DNA of 12,840 bases from Scatosoma sp045127595 (GTDB lineage Bacteria > Bacillota > Clostridia > Christensenellales > Borkfalkiaceae): NCBI GenBank assembly GCA_045127595.1, contig JBGVQS010000018.1, positions 1 through 12,840 on the forward strand. The letters are read 5' to 3'. Position 1 is the first letter of the stretch, and each line of letters opens with the position of its first letter. Below the pieces are notes generated by a model. That model ran no database searches, was not told where the DNA came from, and worked only from the letters and a program-made list of their open reading frames with translations. Of the stretch, positions 1 through 7,600 are shown in pieces. Position numbers and translations under genes: made by a program.

Positions 1-119
1 CTTTGCGGTGATATCTGCATTTGCAGTATTATAATTACTATTGCTAAGGAAAAGCAATAATCTTTGATCGCCACCCTTTCTGTTGTGGATGTTCGTAATC
101 GTTACGTTTTCCTTAACAG
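1..119 (-). repeat. Direct repeat copy 2 (truncated by window edge)
   Basis: This is the second copy of the 119-base segment at 433-551, with no mismatch up to the window edge. The true repeat is therefore at least 119 bases and may extend further, with more copies outside the window. Confidence 0.95.
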
Positions 120-1005
120 TTTTTACCCCTGTCCACGACACTGCCCAGTCAGTTGCCGTATCAACTTGATAATTATTATTGTAATAAGTGATGTCTTCAC
201 TCACTACGTACGCATCACAATCGTTTACGCTAGAGGGGAACGTTGCGCCCTTTTTAATTTCTACCGCGTAAACTGCCGCACCGTTATATTCTGCAGCAAC
301 AGCAAAACCAACGGCGTTTGCTTCGCCCCAAATTTTAGCCTGAGCGTTACCTTGATAAATTTCTCTAAGCGTCTTATATTCCGTCTTCGATGTATAAACG
401 TTGACGTAATCTAATACGTTCGTATTTGCAATCTTTGCGGTGATATCTGCATTTGCAGTATTATAATTACTATTGCTAAGGAAAAGCAATAATCTTTGAT
501 CGCCACCCTTTCTGTTGTGGATGTTCGTAATCGTTACGTTTTCCTTAACAGGTTCTTTTACCCATTTGCCATCAACGAGCGCAAGGGTAAATTTAGGGAA
601 AACGTATCCATTAATCACCGTGCCTTCTGCGATGCTAAATACCGCACCCTCTTCAAGAGTAGACGGATAAATCACGGAAACACCGTCACCCGTACTGCCG
701 AAAAAGTTCAGGTTTGCACCCGTACCGTTCATGGTAACCCCGTTTCCAATAACAGAGGTTATGTTTTCCCACGCCGTAAAGGACGCAGTTGTCCCCGTTG
801 CCGTATCGACAATGTCAAGCAAAACTCTTTTTTGCGTATCGTCCCATTTCACGTTGTTTGCGCCTTGATTGATCGCAACCGTTACCGTGGGTTCTTCTGC
901 TTTTGCTTGCTTTGCCTGGATTGGACTTTGCAAGAAAATCCCTATTCCAAGGAAAAACATACACATGAATAAAAGAATTGTACAAGTAATTTTCTTAAGC
1001 TTCAT
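1..1005 (-). CDS. Secreted repeat protein, C-terminal part missing (runs off left edge)
   Basis: Reading down from the ATG at 1005-1003, 335 codons stay open to base 1 with no stop, so the gene continues outside the window. The start has an AGGAG site 7 bases upstream. Residues 1-36 form a classic signal peptide: a lysine-rich start (MKLKK), a hydrophobic core of about 20 residues and a cleavage site after AKA, before EEPTV. No lipobox is placed before the cleavage site. Residues about 37-152 form one domain; residues 153-296 form a 144-residue unit beginning VKENVTITNIHNRKGG, and the same unit starts again at residue 297. The sequence is rich in N, T, V and alternating hydrophobic residues, which suggests beta-sandwich surface domains. 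I recognise no named family. It has its own promoter at 1107-1135. The role is probably at the cell surface (adhesion, glycan binding or wall-associated), which is inference; export is well supported. Confidence 0.85.
   Translation of the reverse strand, partial: MKLKKITCTILLFMCMFFLGIGIFLQSPIQAKQAKAEEPTVTVAINQGANNVKWDDTQKRVLLDIVDTATGTTASFTAWENITSVIGNGVTMNGTGANLNFFGSTGDGVSVIYPSTLEEGAVFSIAEGTVINGYVFPKFTLALVDGKWVKEPVKENVTITNIHNRKGGDQRLLLFLSNSNYNTANADITAKIANTNVLDYVNVYTSKTEYKTLREIYQGNAQAKIWGEANAVGFAVAAEYNGAAVYAVEIKKGATFPSSVNDCDAYVVSEDITYYNNNYQVDTATDWAVSWTGVKTVKENVTITNIHNRKGGDQRLLLFLSNSNYNTANADITAK
433..551 (-). repeat. Direct repeat copy 1 inside secreted protein gene
   Basis: These 119 bases are identical, base for base, to positions 1-119. 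The offset is 432 bases (144 codons), so the repeat is in frame. The identity ends at 551/119, where the next base differs (g at 552, t at 120). It encodes the start of the 144-residue unit, from VKEN through about ADITAK. Confidence 0.95.
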
Positions 1006-1106
1006 TTCTTTTCTCCTTTCGCAAAAATTGACAATTACTACTTTTTTTATATTATTTCAGATGCAAAGTGCTGAAAATATCACACTGTAACATACCGCTT
1101 ATATAC

Positions 1107-1135
1107 ATTATATCACCCCTCAAACTGCTTGTCTT
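1107..1135 (-). promoter_or_regulatory. Promoter of the secreted repeat protein gene
   Basis: On the minus strand a perfect TATAAT (1112-1107) is preceded by TGA, giving an extended -10 (TGATATAAT). A weak -35, AAGACA (1135-1130), lies 17 bases upstream. Transcription should start near 1100, leaving a 5' leader of about 95 bases before the ATG at 1005. No strong riboswitch-like structure was seen in that leader. Confidence 0.7.
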
Positions 1136-1487
1136 GTATATTTTTATTAAATATCAGCCTTTTTTTATCATTTTTAATAATTTGACAACAATAATTCTAT
1201 GGTTTTTTATCAAGAGCCTATTAAAGGCTTTTCATGGCGGAAAAGGCACAAAAAAAGGGGGTTTTTTTATTAAAAAATCCAACATAGATGTAAAAAAATG
1301 AGTAAAATCCCTATTTTAGCCAGATTTTATGAAAGTTGTTACCAAAACTTAACTCAATACAAATTTAAAAAGATTTTAAGCGGCTTTCTATAGAGAAGAA
1401 AATCGAGTGGTTCGAAAAAAAATTACAATAACATCGATTTTAAGTTTATCAAAAACGATTTATCGAAGCTATAATACCATATAAGCA
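1136..1487. other. AT-rich non-coding stretch
   Basis: I see no convincing gene here. Minus-strand frames are interrupted often, and the short plus-strand frame that starts within the promoter region has no family resemblance and low-complexity composition. Two small structures are visible. One is a hairpin at 1212-1219 / 1225-1232 (8 pairs, one G-U, loop ATTAA). The other is a homopolymer block at 1250-1268 reading A7 G5 T7 on the plus strand. Neither has a clear role. Confidence 0.6.
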
Positions 1488-1519
1488 TACCGCCCGTTGG
1501 TAAAAACCAACGGGCGGTA
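1488..1519 (-). terminator. Hairpin, likely terminator behind the BspA remnant and the uronate operon
   Basis: A perfect 14-pair stem (1488-1501 with 1506-1519) closes on an AAAA loop as read on the plus strand. The stem core is GC-rich (CCGCCCG/CGGGCGG). It begins 16 bases after the stop codon of the remnant at 1536-1538, the usual place for a terminator. The following minus-strand bases are AT-rich (GCTTATATGG) but contain no long T run, so termination efficiency is uncertain. It may end transcripts from the SDR gene upstream, since no better terminator lies between. Confidence 0.6.
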
Positions 1520-1535
1520 ACTATTATCCTAAATA

Positions 1536-1730
1536 TTAAATTTCAATATATTTTATCTTATATTTTTCAGCAAATTTGATTGCATACGACCCCTTAGATG
1601 CTTTAATAACGGCACAATTATACGATAAGGCATCATCGTCAAAAGCAATCTCTTCTATGCTCGTCGGCATTACAACCGTTGTTATAAAAGGCACGTCTAC
1701 TTCTTGAAATACGCCAAGGACACGGGGATT
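1536..1730 (-). pseudogene. C-terminal remnant of a BspA-like leucine-rich repeat protein
   Basis: Reading the minus strand from 1730, just after an in-frame TAG at 1733-1731, 64 codons are open to the TAA at 1538-1536. The peptide contains VVMPTSIEEIAFDDDALS and then ASKGSYAIKFAEKYKIKYIEI at its end. The pattern P-x-S-[IV]-x-x-I, followed by a closing 'KGSYA...A.KY.IKY' segment, is typical of the last repeat and C-terminus of BspA-type (LRR_5) surface proteins. There is no ribosome binding site or plausible start, and the N-terminal hundreds of residues are absent, so this is a decayed fragment. It lies between the SDR gene and a hairpin that was probably the original gene's terminator. Confidence 0.7.
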
Positions 1731-1795
1731 CTAAAAAGCAAAAGTCCTATTTTCTTTCCCAAATCAACAAAAACTTCCGTTTTTAAACGCTGAAA

Positions 1796-2647
1796 TTAAA
1801 CGCCACTGTATGCCGAGAAGCCCCCGTCGATAGGAAGCACTACGCCCGTAATAAAGCCCGCCGCTTCGTTGTTAATAAGGAACAATAAACCACCCTCTAA
1901 TTCTTCACTTTCGCCAAATCTACCCATTGGAGTCGCCGCTAAGATTTTACCCGTTCTTGCCGTAGGCGTACCGTCGTCATTCCACAAAAGCTTCGCGTTT
2001 TGTTGTGTAGAGAAGAATCCAGGCGCAATCGCATTTACGCGAATACCAACCTTAGAAAAATGCACTGCAAGCCATTGCGTAAAATTGGAGATTGCCGCTT
2101 TTGCACCGCTGTATGCAGGGATTTTTGTAAGGGGCGTGTACGCGTTCATGGAGGAAATATTCAAAATATTGCACCCATCTCTTCCCACCATTTGACGTGC
2201 AAACGCTTGCGTAGGAATAAGCGTACCAAGGAAGTTTAAATTGAATACAAAGCCCACGCCGCTTGCGTCCAAATCAAAGAAAGATTTGGTATCCGCATCA
2301 ATATCGCCAAGCTCGAAATATTCCTTATCCGTTGTCGCTTTGGGGTTGTTTCCGCCTGCGCCGTTGATGAGTATATCGCACTTACCAAGGTCTTTTTCTA
2401 CCTGCTCTGCCACCGCATAACAAATATCTTTGTCGAGCACGTTGCACTTATATGCCTTTGCAACGCCCCCTTCTGCAATAATTTCTTCCGCGTACTTTTG
2501 CGCCGCTTCTTCGTTTAAATCGAGCAACGCAACCTTTGCGCCTGCACGCGCAACCACCTTTGCAAAATAACTGCAAAGCACGCCACCCGCGCCCGTAACA
2601 ACCACTACTTTACCGTTCAAGTTGGTATTCAAAACGTTTTGTTTCAT
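1796..2647 (-). CDS. uxuB: SDR-family D-mannonate oxidoreductase (fructuronate reductase)
   Basis: 283 residues, classical short-chain dehydrogenase. The nucleotide-binding motif TGAGGVLC is at 18-25, an acidic residue ends beta-2 (LLDLN, D43) and favours NAD(H), NGAGG is at 95-99, and the active site is S165/S166, Y179 and K183 (YSGAK), with PG at 209-210. The long insert at 101-130 (KATTDKEYFELGD...) and the segment WNDDGTPTARTGKILAATPMGR match the SDR group found beside uxuA in Firmicutes, which interconverts D-fructuronate and D-mannonate. The start ATG at 2647 has AGGAG 8 bases upstream. It follows uxuA by 147 bases and is probably the last gene of the operon. The SDR class is certain; the substrate is assigned from family resemblance and from uxuA next door, and another uronate or ketose reductase activity cannot be excluded. 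This is the SDR type, unrelated to E. coli UxuB. Confidence 0.8.
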   Translation of the reverse strand: MKQNVLNTNLNGKVVVVTGAGGVLCSYFAKVVARAGAKVALLDLNEEAAQKYAEEIIAEGGVAKAYKCNVLDKDICYAVAEQVEKDLGKCDILINGAGGNNPKATTDKEYFELGDIDADTKSFFDLDASGVGFVFNLNFLGTLIPTQAFARQMVGRDGCNILNISSMNAYTPLTKIPAYSGAKAAISNFTQWLAVHFSKVGIRVNAIAPGFFSTQQNAKLLWNDDGTPTARTGKILAATPMGRFGESEELEGGLLFLINNEAAGFITGVVLPIDGGFSAYSGV

Positions 2648-2686
2648 TTTCTTTCTCCTTTCAAAAGCAAATTACCTCTAAACGCA

Positions 2687-2782
2687 GAGAAACGAGCAAG
2701 ACAAGGCGCGTGAGGATAACCTAAGGGAGCATACATAGACGTATGTAACCGAAGGTTGCCACAGCGCAACGCTGTATTGCGA
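2687..2782. repeat. Palindrome-rich intergenic repeat-like element
   Basis: The gap between uxuA and the SDR gene holds nested palindromes: TACATA-GACG-TATGTA (2732-2737/2742-2747), flanked by AACCT (2718-2722) and AGGTT (2753-2757), then ACAGCG-CAA-CGCTGT (2761-2766/2770-2775). Alternative pairings exist (AACC-GAA-GGTT at 2747-2757). It has no coding potential and is more GC-rich than the other intergenic DNA. The compact arrangement resembles REP/MITE-like intergenic repeats. No second copy occurs in the window, so repeat status is inference. Confidence 0.45.
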
Positions 2783-2795
2783 CGTTTATGTGCGT

Positions 2796-3881
2796 TTATT
2801 TATTTTCTTTAAGTCGCTCAAGCATATCCCATACGCCAAGCATATACATAATGCCAAGCGCTCTATCATACAAGCCGTAACCAGGACGCACTTTCCCAGG
2901 TCCTTCATCCCAAAGGTGCCTACCATGGTCGGGACGAATGTATCCATTAAACCCACAATCATGGTATGCTTTGAGTATTTCTAAGATACCCGTATCCCCG
3001 TCGCAATCGCGATGGCTCGCTTCCGAGAAGTCGCCGTTTTCAAAATGCTTCACGTTCCGAATATGCGCAAAGGCAATTCTATCACAATGCTTTCTGACAA
3101 TCTCCGCTACGTTGTTGTTGGGGTTAGCATTCAAGCTACCCGAACAAAGCGTCAAGCAATTATACTCGTCGTCCACCATTTTCAAAAATCTGTCGATACT
3201 CGGCTCGTCTACAAGCAATCTCGGTAAGCCGAAAATATCCCAAGGCGGATCGTCCATATGGATTGCCATTTTGATGTCGCACTCTCTGCAAGTGGGCATA
3301 ATCGCTTCCAAGAAATATTGCAGGTTTTCCCAAAGTTTTTCTTTTGTAACGGGCGCGTATGCCTTGAACAATTCGTCCAACTTCGCCATGCGTTCAGGCT
3401 CCCAACCAGGGAAAGTCATATTATACTTTTCCGTGAAATCCAAGATATACTTCGCCATTGCGTTGTAATCGTCTTGAATCATGTTCTTTTCATAGAAAAG
3501 CGCCGTCGATCCGTCCCCTACTTCATGGAACAAATTACTTCTCGTCCAGTCGAAAATGGGCATAAAATTATAGCAAATCACTTTTACGCCATACTTAGAC
3601 AGGTTGCGAATGGTTTGCTTGTAATTTTCGATATATTGATCGCGCGTGGGCAAGCCAATTTTAATGTCGTCGTGTACGTTTACCGATTCTACGACGTCGA
3701 TATTAAAGCCGTACTCGTCGCATTGTCTTTTGACTTCCGCGATTTCGTGTTCTTGCCAAATTTCGCCCGGCATTTTATCGTGCAAAGCCCAAACGATACC
3801 CTTCACGCCAGGAATTTGCTTTATGTCTGATAATTTGATACGGTCGTTTCCCTCACCGTACCAACGAAAGGTCATTTGCAT
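2796..3881 (-). CDS. uxuA: Mannonate dehydratase UxuA
   Basis: Converts D-mannonate to 2-keto-3-deoxy-D-gluconate (EC 4.2.1.8) in the cytoplasm, in the hexuronate pathway. The protein is 361 residues from the ATG at 3881, the usual length for the Gram-positive form, and opens with the family N-terminus MTFRWYGEGND followed by IPGVKGIVWALH. Visible active-site and metal-site segments are HMDDPPWDIFGLPR (H208), LCSGSLNANPNNN (C246), FAHIRNV (H273) and RPDHGR (D318, H319), agreeing with the His/Cys/Asp metal ligands known for UxuA, so the enzyme should be active. The ATG at 3881 has AGGAG 9 bases upstream; a longer frame would need a TTG at 3908 inside the previous gene with no site. The gap to the esterase stop is only 13 bases, and the ribosome site abuts that stop, suggesting coupled translation. 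Confidence 0.95.
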   Translation of the reverse strand: MQMTFRWYGEGNDRIKLSDIKQIPGVKGIVWALHDKMPGEIWQEHEIAEVKRQCDEYGFNIDVVESVNVHDDIKIGLPTRDQYIENYKQTIRNLSKYGVKVICYNFMPIFDWTRSNLFHEVGDGSTALFYEKNMIQDDYNAMAKYILDFTEKYNMTFPGWEPERMAKLDELFKAYAPVTKEKLWENLQYFLEAIMPTCRECDIKMAIHMDDPPWDIFGLPRLLVDEPSIDRFLKMVDDEYNCLTLCSGSLNANPNNNVAEIVRKHCDRIAFAHIRNVKHFENGDFSEASHRDCDGDTGILEILKAYHDCGFNGYIRPDHGRHLWDEGPGKVRPGYGLYDRALGIMYMLGVWDMLERLKENK

Positions 3882-3894
3882 ACTTACATTCTCC

Positions 3895-4608
3895 TTAAAA
3901 TTTTTCAATCAAATCTGCTACAATACAAGGATTTTCTAAGCCGTGCGGATGGTGGTCTGCACCTTTTTTAATAAACACATGAATCGGCAAACCGCATTGT
4001 TTATAATACTTTTCGAGTAAAGCGCCATTTTCATCATACGGTACAACCGTATCACTATCCCCCGAAACCATAACGATGGGAATTTTATGCTCTGCCAAAA
4101 CGTGCATTTTGTCGATAGGGTGTTCGCGATAGCTAAGCATTTCCACGAGCGTTCTACCCGTAAAATGCGTGTATTCTTCAAATGTTACACCTTTCCCCTT
4201 GCCTAAATTTCCAGGACAGCTAAGTAGGTTCATTACGGGCGCATCTAAATAAATGCCTTGTATCCGTTCGGGATTTAACGCCGTGAGCTTTACGGAATAT
4301 AAGCCCCCACAGCTCATACCCACCAAAACGCATTTTTCAAAAAGCCCAAACGTTTCGGGGATATATTGTAAAAACTTGGATTTTCTTTCCAAATCTAAAT
4401 CTTCTGCCCAACGGTTATAATTTTCATTGTACGCCAAATGCCAACCGCGATTTAAAAGCTCGATTTCCGTTTCGGGAAACGCGTCGAAGTATTCCGACTT
4501 TAACAGCCATTTTCCGTTCGGTTTGCAGTTGGGTTTGATAAGCTTTGCTTGCAACCCCTCAAACTCAAATTCGTACCCTTGAAAGTCTCTCCATTCGATT
4601 TCTTTCAT
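3895..4608 (-). CDS. Alpha/beta hydrolase, probable carbohydrate esterase
   Basis: 237 residues with an alpha/beta hydrolase fold. The nucleophile elbow is GMSCGG with S99, the acid lies in SGDSDTVVP (probably D186), and the histidine is in the cluster ADHHPHGL (H219-H222). There is no signal peptide or membrane segment, so it acts in the cytoplasm. Start choice: the ATG at 4608 has AAGGAG 7 bases upstream; the longer frame from TTG at 4626 would read through that ribosome site. The site overlaps the GH2 stop codon (GAAAAGGAGTAA) and the gap is 4 bases, so translation is probably coupled to GH2. Its position between a glycoside hydrolase and UxuA suggests it removes an acyl or methyl ester from the sugar substrate, but substrate specificity cannot be read from the sequence. 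A peptidase or another small-ester hydrolase remains possible. Confidence 0.8.
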   Translation of the reverse strand: MKEIEWRDFQGYEFEFEGLQAKLIKPNCKPNGKWLLKSEYFDAFPETEIELLNRGWHLAYNENYNRWAEDLDLERKSKFLQYIPETFGLFEKCVLVGMSCGGLYSVKLTALNPERIQGIYLDAPVMNLLSCPGNLGKGKGVTFEEYTHFTGRTLVEMLSYREHPIDKMHVLAEHKIPIVMVSGDSDTVVPYDENGALLEKYYKQCGLPIHVFIKKGADHHPHGLENPCIVADLIEKF

Positions 4609-4612
4609 TCCA

Positions 4613-7600
4613 TTACTCCTTTTCAATCAAATTGATAATCAGTTTATCCAAAACGGGATTGCAACCCAAACAACCGTCCAAACAAGAAAGCGTGGTTAAA
4701 ATCACTTCCCCTTTGCCGTGTTTTTTGAGCGCGGCAATCATCTTGTGCTTCTTATGCAAAGCATATTTCGGATCGCTCGTATCTTCATACGTATAGAGAA
4801 TTTCTTCGCAATTCGACCATTCGAATTTACACCAAGCGGTCAAATCCTGATAATCCGTCTTTGCGTTATAGAAGTTTTGGAAATCCATTTCCGCAAATTC
4901 TTTCGTGAATTTACTCGTTTCACTTCTCGCTACAAAATTATTCGCACGCACTTCTTCTTCCAAGGTATGCACACGGAATATAATATCTTCCCCTAAAATA
5001 TGCAAAGGCTTGTTCGTTACCACCACCAAGCGGCAACCGTCTTTCGCTTTATTTTCCAATTCCGCTCGATGCTCGGCAAAATAATCGTCGTCGGCAAAAA
5101 TGACTTTATCAATCTTTTCGCCGTCGCATACCTTTTGCACCGCTTGCACTCTCTCACCAAGGAGCATAGGCGTTTTTTGCGCCTTTTCTGCTTTTTTCTT
5201 AACTACGTATTCCACTTCGTCATAAGTAGTTTCCTTGCCGTTTTCAAGCCTTGCAATCACCTTAATTTCACCTGTTTTATCTTCGGGAATTTTAGTGATA
5301 ATTTCGCTTAGATACGTACATGCTACCCCCGTAGCCGTATTTTCGCAAGCATAAGAAGCTATTTCTTCGCCATTAAAATACACGCTTGCCGTTACCTTTA
5401 CTTGAACGTCCTTCGCGGTATCGTTGAGCGCATAAATTTCCGTCGTCAGAGTGTCGCCTGCATATACAACGTACTTATCCCTGCGCAAACTGATTCTCAC
5501 GGGAATACTCGCTTCTTTGAATGCATAGTACGCAGGCTTGGGGATTCTATCCACGTCCACCAGCGTTTTCGTCCAGCCGCACGGCCATGCGTCAATAAGC
5601 AAATGCACCGCCGTGCTTTCAATATAATCCACTCTTCGGCGCAAAATATGTACGTAGTCCTTTATCGCTTTTCTCTGCCATTCACGGCTAGCACTAATCC
5701 ATTCTCTCGCAGTATTACATTCAGGAAAAAAATCCCCGTGCAAAACGTAGCATTGTTCTTTGGCTATCGGCTTTGGCGACCACGGCTCGTCCTGCGTTTC
5801 AGGCAACCATTCTTTCGGGCAGTATTTTTGCATAAGCTCCCATCTATCCAAGCCGTCTACGCCAAATTCCCCGCAACCCGTCATCCAGTCGGGACGAATG
5901 GGGGGGAGATACCCTTTTTGCAGTTTTCCGCTCGGCATACCGTGCGATACGTACCAGTACGTATAACAATGAAAATCGCTGATACCATGCGTTTTAGGCA
6001 AGGGCGCATAATCCCCCTCGCAATATTTAATCACGCGGTCGGGGTTGTAAATCTCCACCACTTCCTTTGCCGCATTAAAGAATTTTTCAATTTCATAACG
6101 AGAAAGATTATACTGCTCCTTTCCCCAAGCCGTCTTATCCAAAGTCTCATTACAGAATGTTTCCACAATAACACACGGGTGATTTCGGGTGTGTATTTCC
6201 ATTTCACGGACTTGTTTTAACGCCTCGCCAACCGCACTCGGTTTTAAGTAGGAAAATAACGGAAAATCGCTTTGACAAAGCATACCGAGCATATCGAAAT
6301 AGGTGTAAATTTCGTCGTGCACGGGACGCTGCGTCATTCGATAAAAATTCAAATTCGCTACTTTTGCGATCAAAATATCATCAATGAGCTGTTCATAATC
6401 TCCACGCATCACGCAAAGGGGAAGATGCCCCATTTCATTCGTACCGCGAAGAATTATACGCTCGTTATTGAGATAGAACGCACCTTTGGGCGTGCTGTCT
6501 TCGTCCATATGGAATTTCCGCATCCCAAAATGCGTTTGTTTTTCGTCTAACAGATTACCGTCTTCATCATATAACGTTACTGTAAGCGCATACAAATAGG
6601 GCGTTTTTTGCGTCCAAAGCTTGAAATTCGGGATAGAAAACTTTTCCGTTAAATAGTTTTCGTCTACCGTAAACGGGTCGGTCTTACCTCCCACGTTTTC
6701 AAAGATCGTTTCTTTGAAGTTTCTGCCCTCTATCGTATATTCGATTTTATATCGGCAGGTTTTATAAGCATAGGTGAACACCGTTGTGTTGACGGTAATT
6801 TCGCCTTTATCAATATCGGGATTTACGAAAATATCGGTAATTCGGCTCGTACCTGCTACCGTCATTTTTACTTTTCCGAAGATTCCCGCACCCGCAGGAC
6901 AATGGTGCCAACCAAGGCTGGGTTCGTCATAGCCAAAGTGGGTTGCGCCGTAGATTTTATCCCCGTAATGCGCATAGCCATCCACCGTAACAGCCGTGCT
7001 CGTAGCGTCGTTTTTGACAACCACGAGTAAGGTGTTTTTCCCCGCGTGGATATAGTCGGTAATATTTACGGAAAACGGTGCAAAAAAGCCTTCGTGCCGA
7101 CCTGCCATTCTGCCGTTGATATAAACTTCCGCAATATAGTCCACCGCTTCAAAATCAAGTAGATAGTATTTACCGTCTTGCTTGTTCTCTAAATAAAGTT
7201 CGGTACGATAAAAGGCATTCCATCTTCCGTCAGGGCCGACGTAATGAGGGATTTTTACCTGTTCCCACTCCCCTTCGCCATTGAGTACGCGAGAGAAATC
7301 CGCTTTATCCTCGTCCGTTTCCTTACGGTAGGAAAAATTAACGATTGCAAGCGTATTATCTGCCGTTTTCCGCGCATAATTTTCCAAAAACGGCGCGTAA
7401 TATGCACGCAAAGCCGCTTTTTCTTCCAAAAAGGATTGATAGGCGGTTTCTTCATTCACTAAGGGCATAGTTACCCCAAATTGCGTATTTTGCGGCTGTA
7501 AAACGTTACGATTTATAGGCAAGGGCGGTATTTCCGCCATGCGTTTCACTTCGCCGTTCATTTTCTTGCCGCCTGCGGCAATTTGGATAAATCTATCTTT

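Noticed and set aside
64..972. Plus-strand open frames opposite the secreted protein gene
   Set aside because: They are antisense to a minus-strand frame with signal peptide, ribosome site and promoter; their repeated segments merely mirror the 119-base repeat.
1068..1301. Plus-strand 77-codon frame with hydrophobic residues
   Set aside because: Hydrophobic content follows from AT-rich sequence; it starts inside the minus-strand promoter/leader, has no ribosome site and ends in homopolymer-encoded lysines and glycines.
1769..1786. Possible terminator directly after the SDR gene (AAAAAC-GGAA-GTTTTT)
   Set aside because: The stem has only one G-C pair and would be too weak; the 14-pair hairpin at 1488-1519 is a better candidate.
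3882..3908. Longer uxuA start at TTG 3908 (9 extra residues)
   Set aside because: It lies inside the preceding gene, has no ribosome site, and would translate the AGGAG that serves the ATG at 3881, where the family N-terminus begins.
4609..4626. Longer esterase start at TTG 4626
   Set aside because: It would read through the AAGGAG site that precedes the ATG at 4608.
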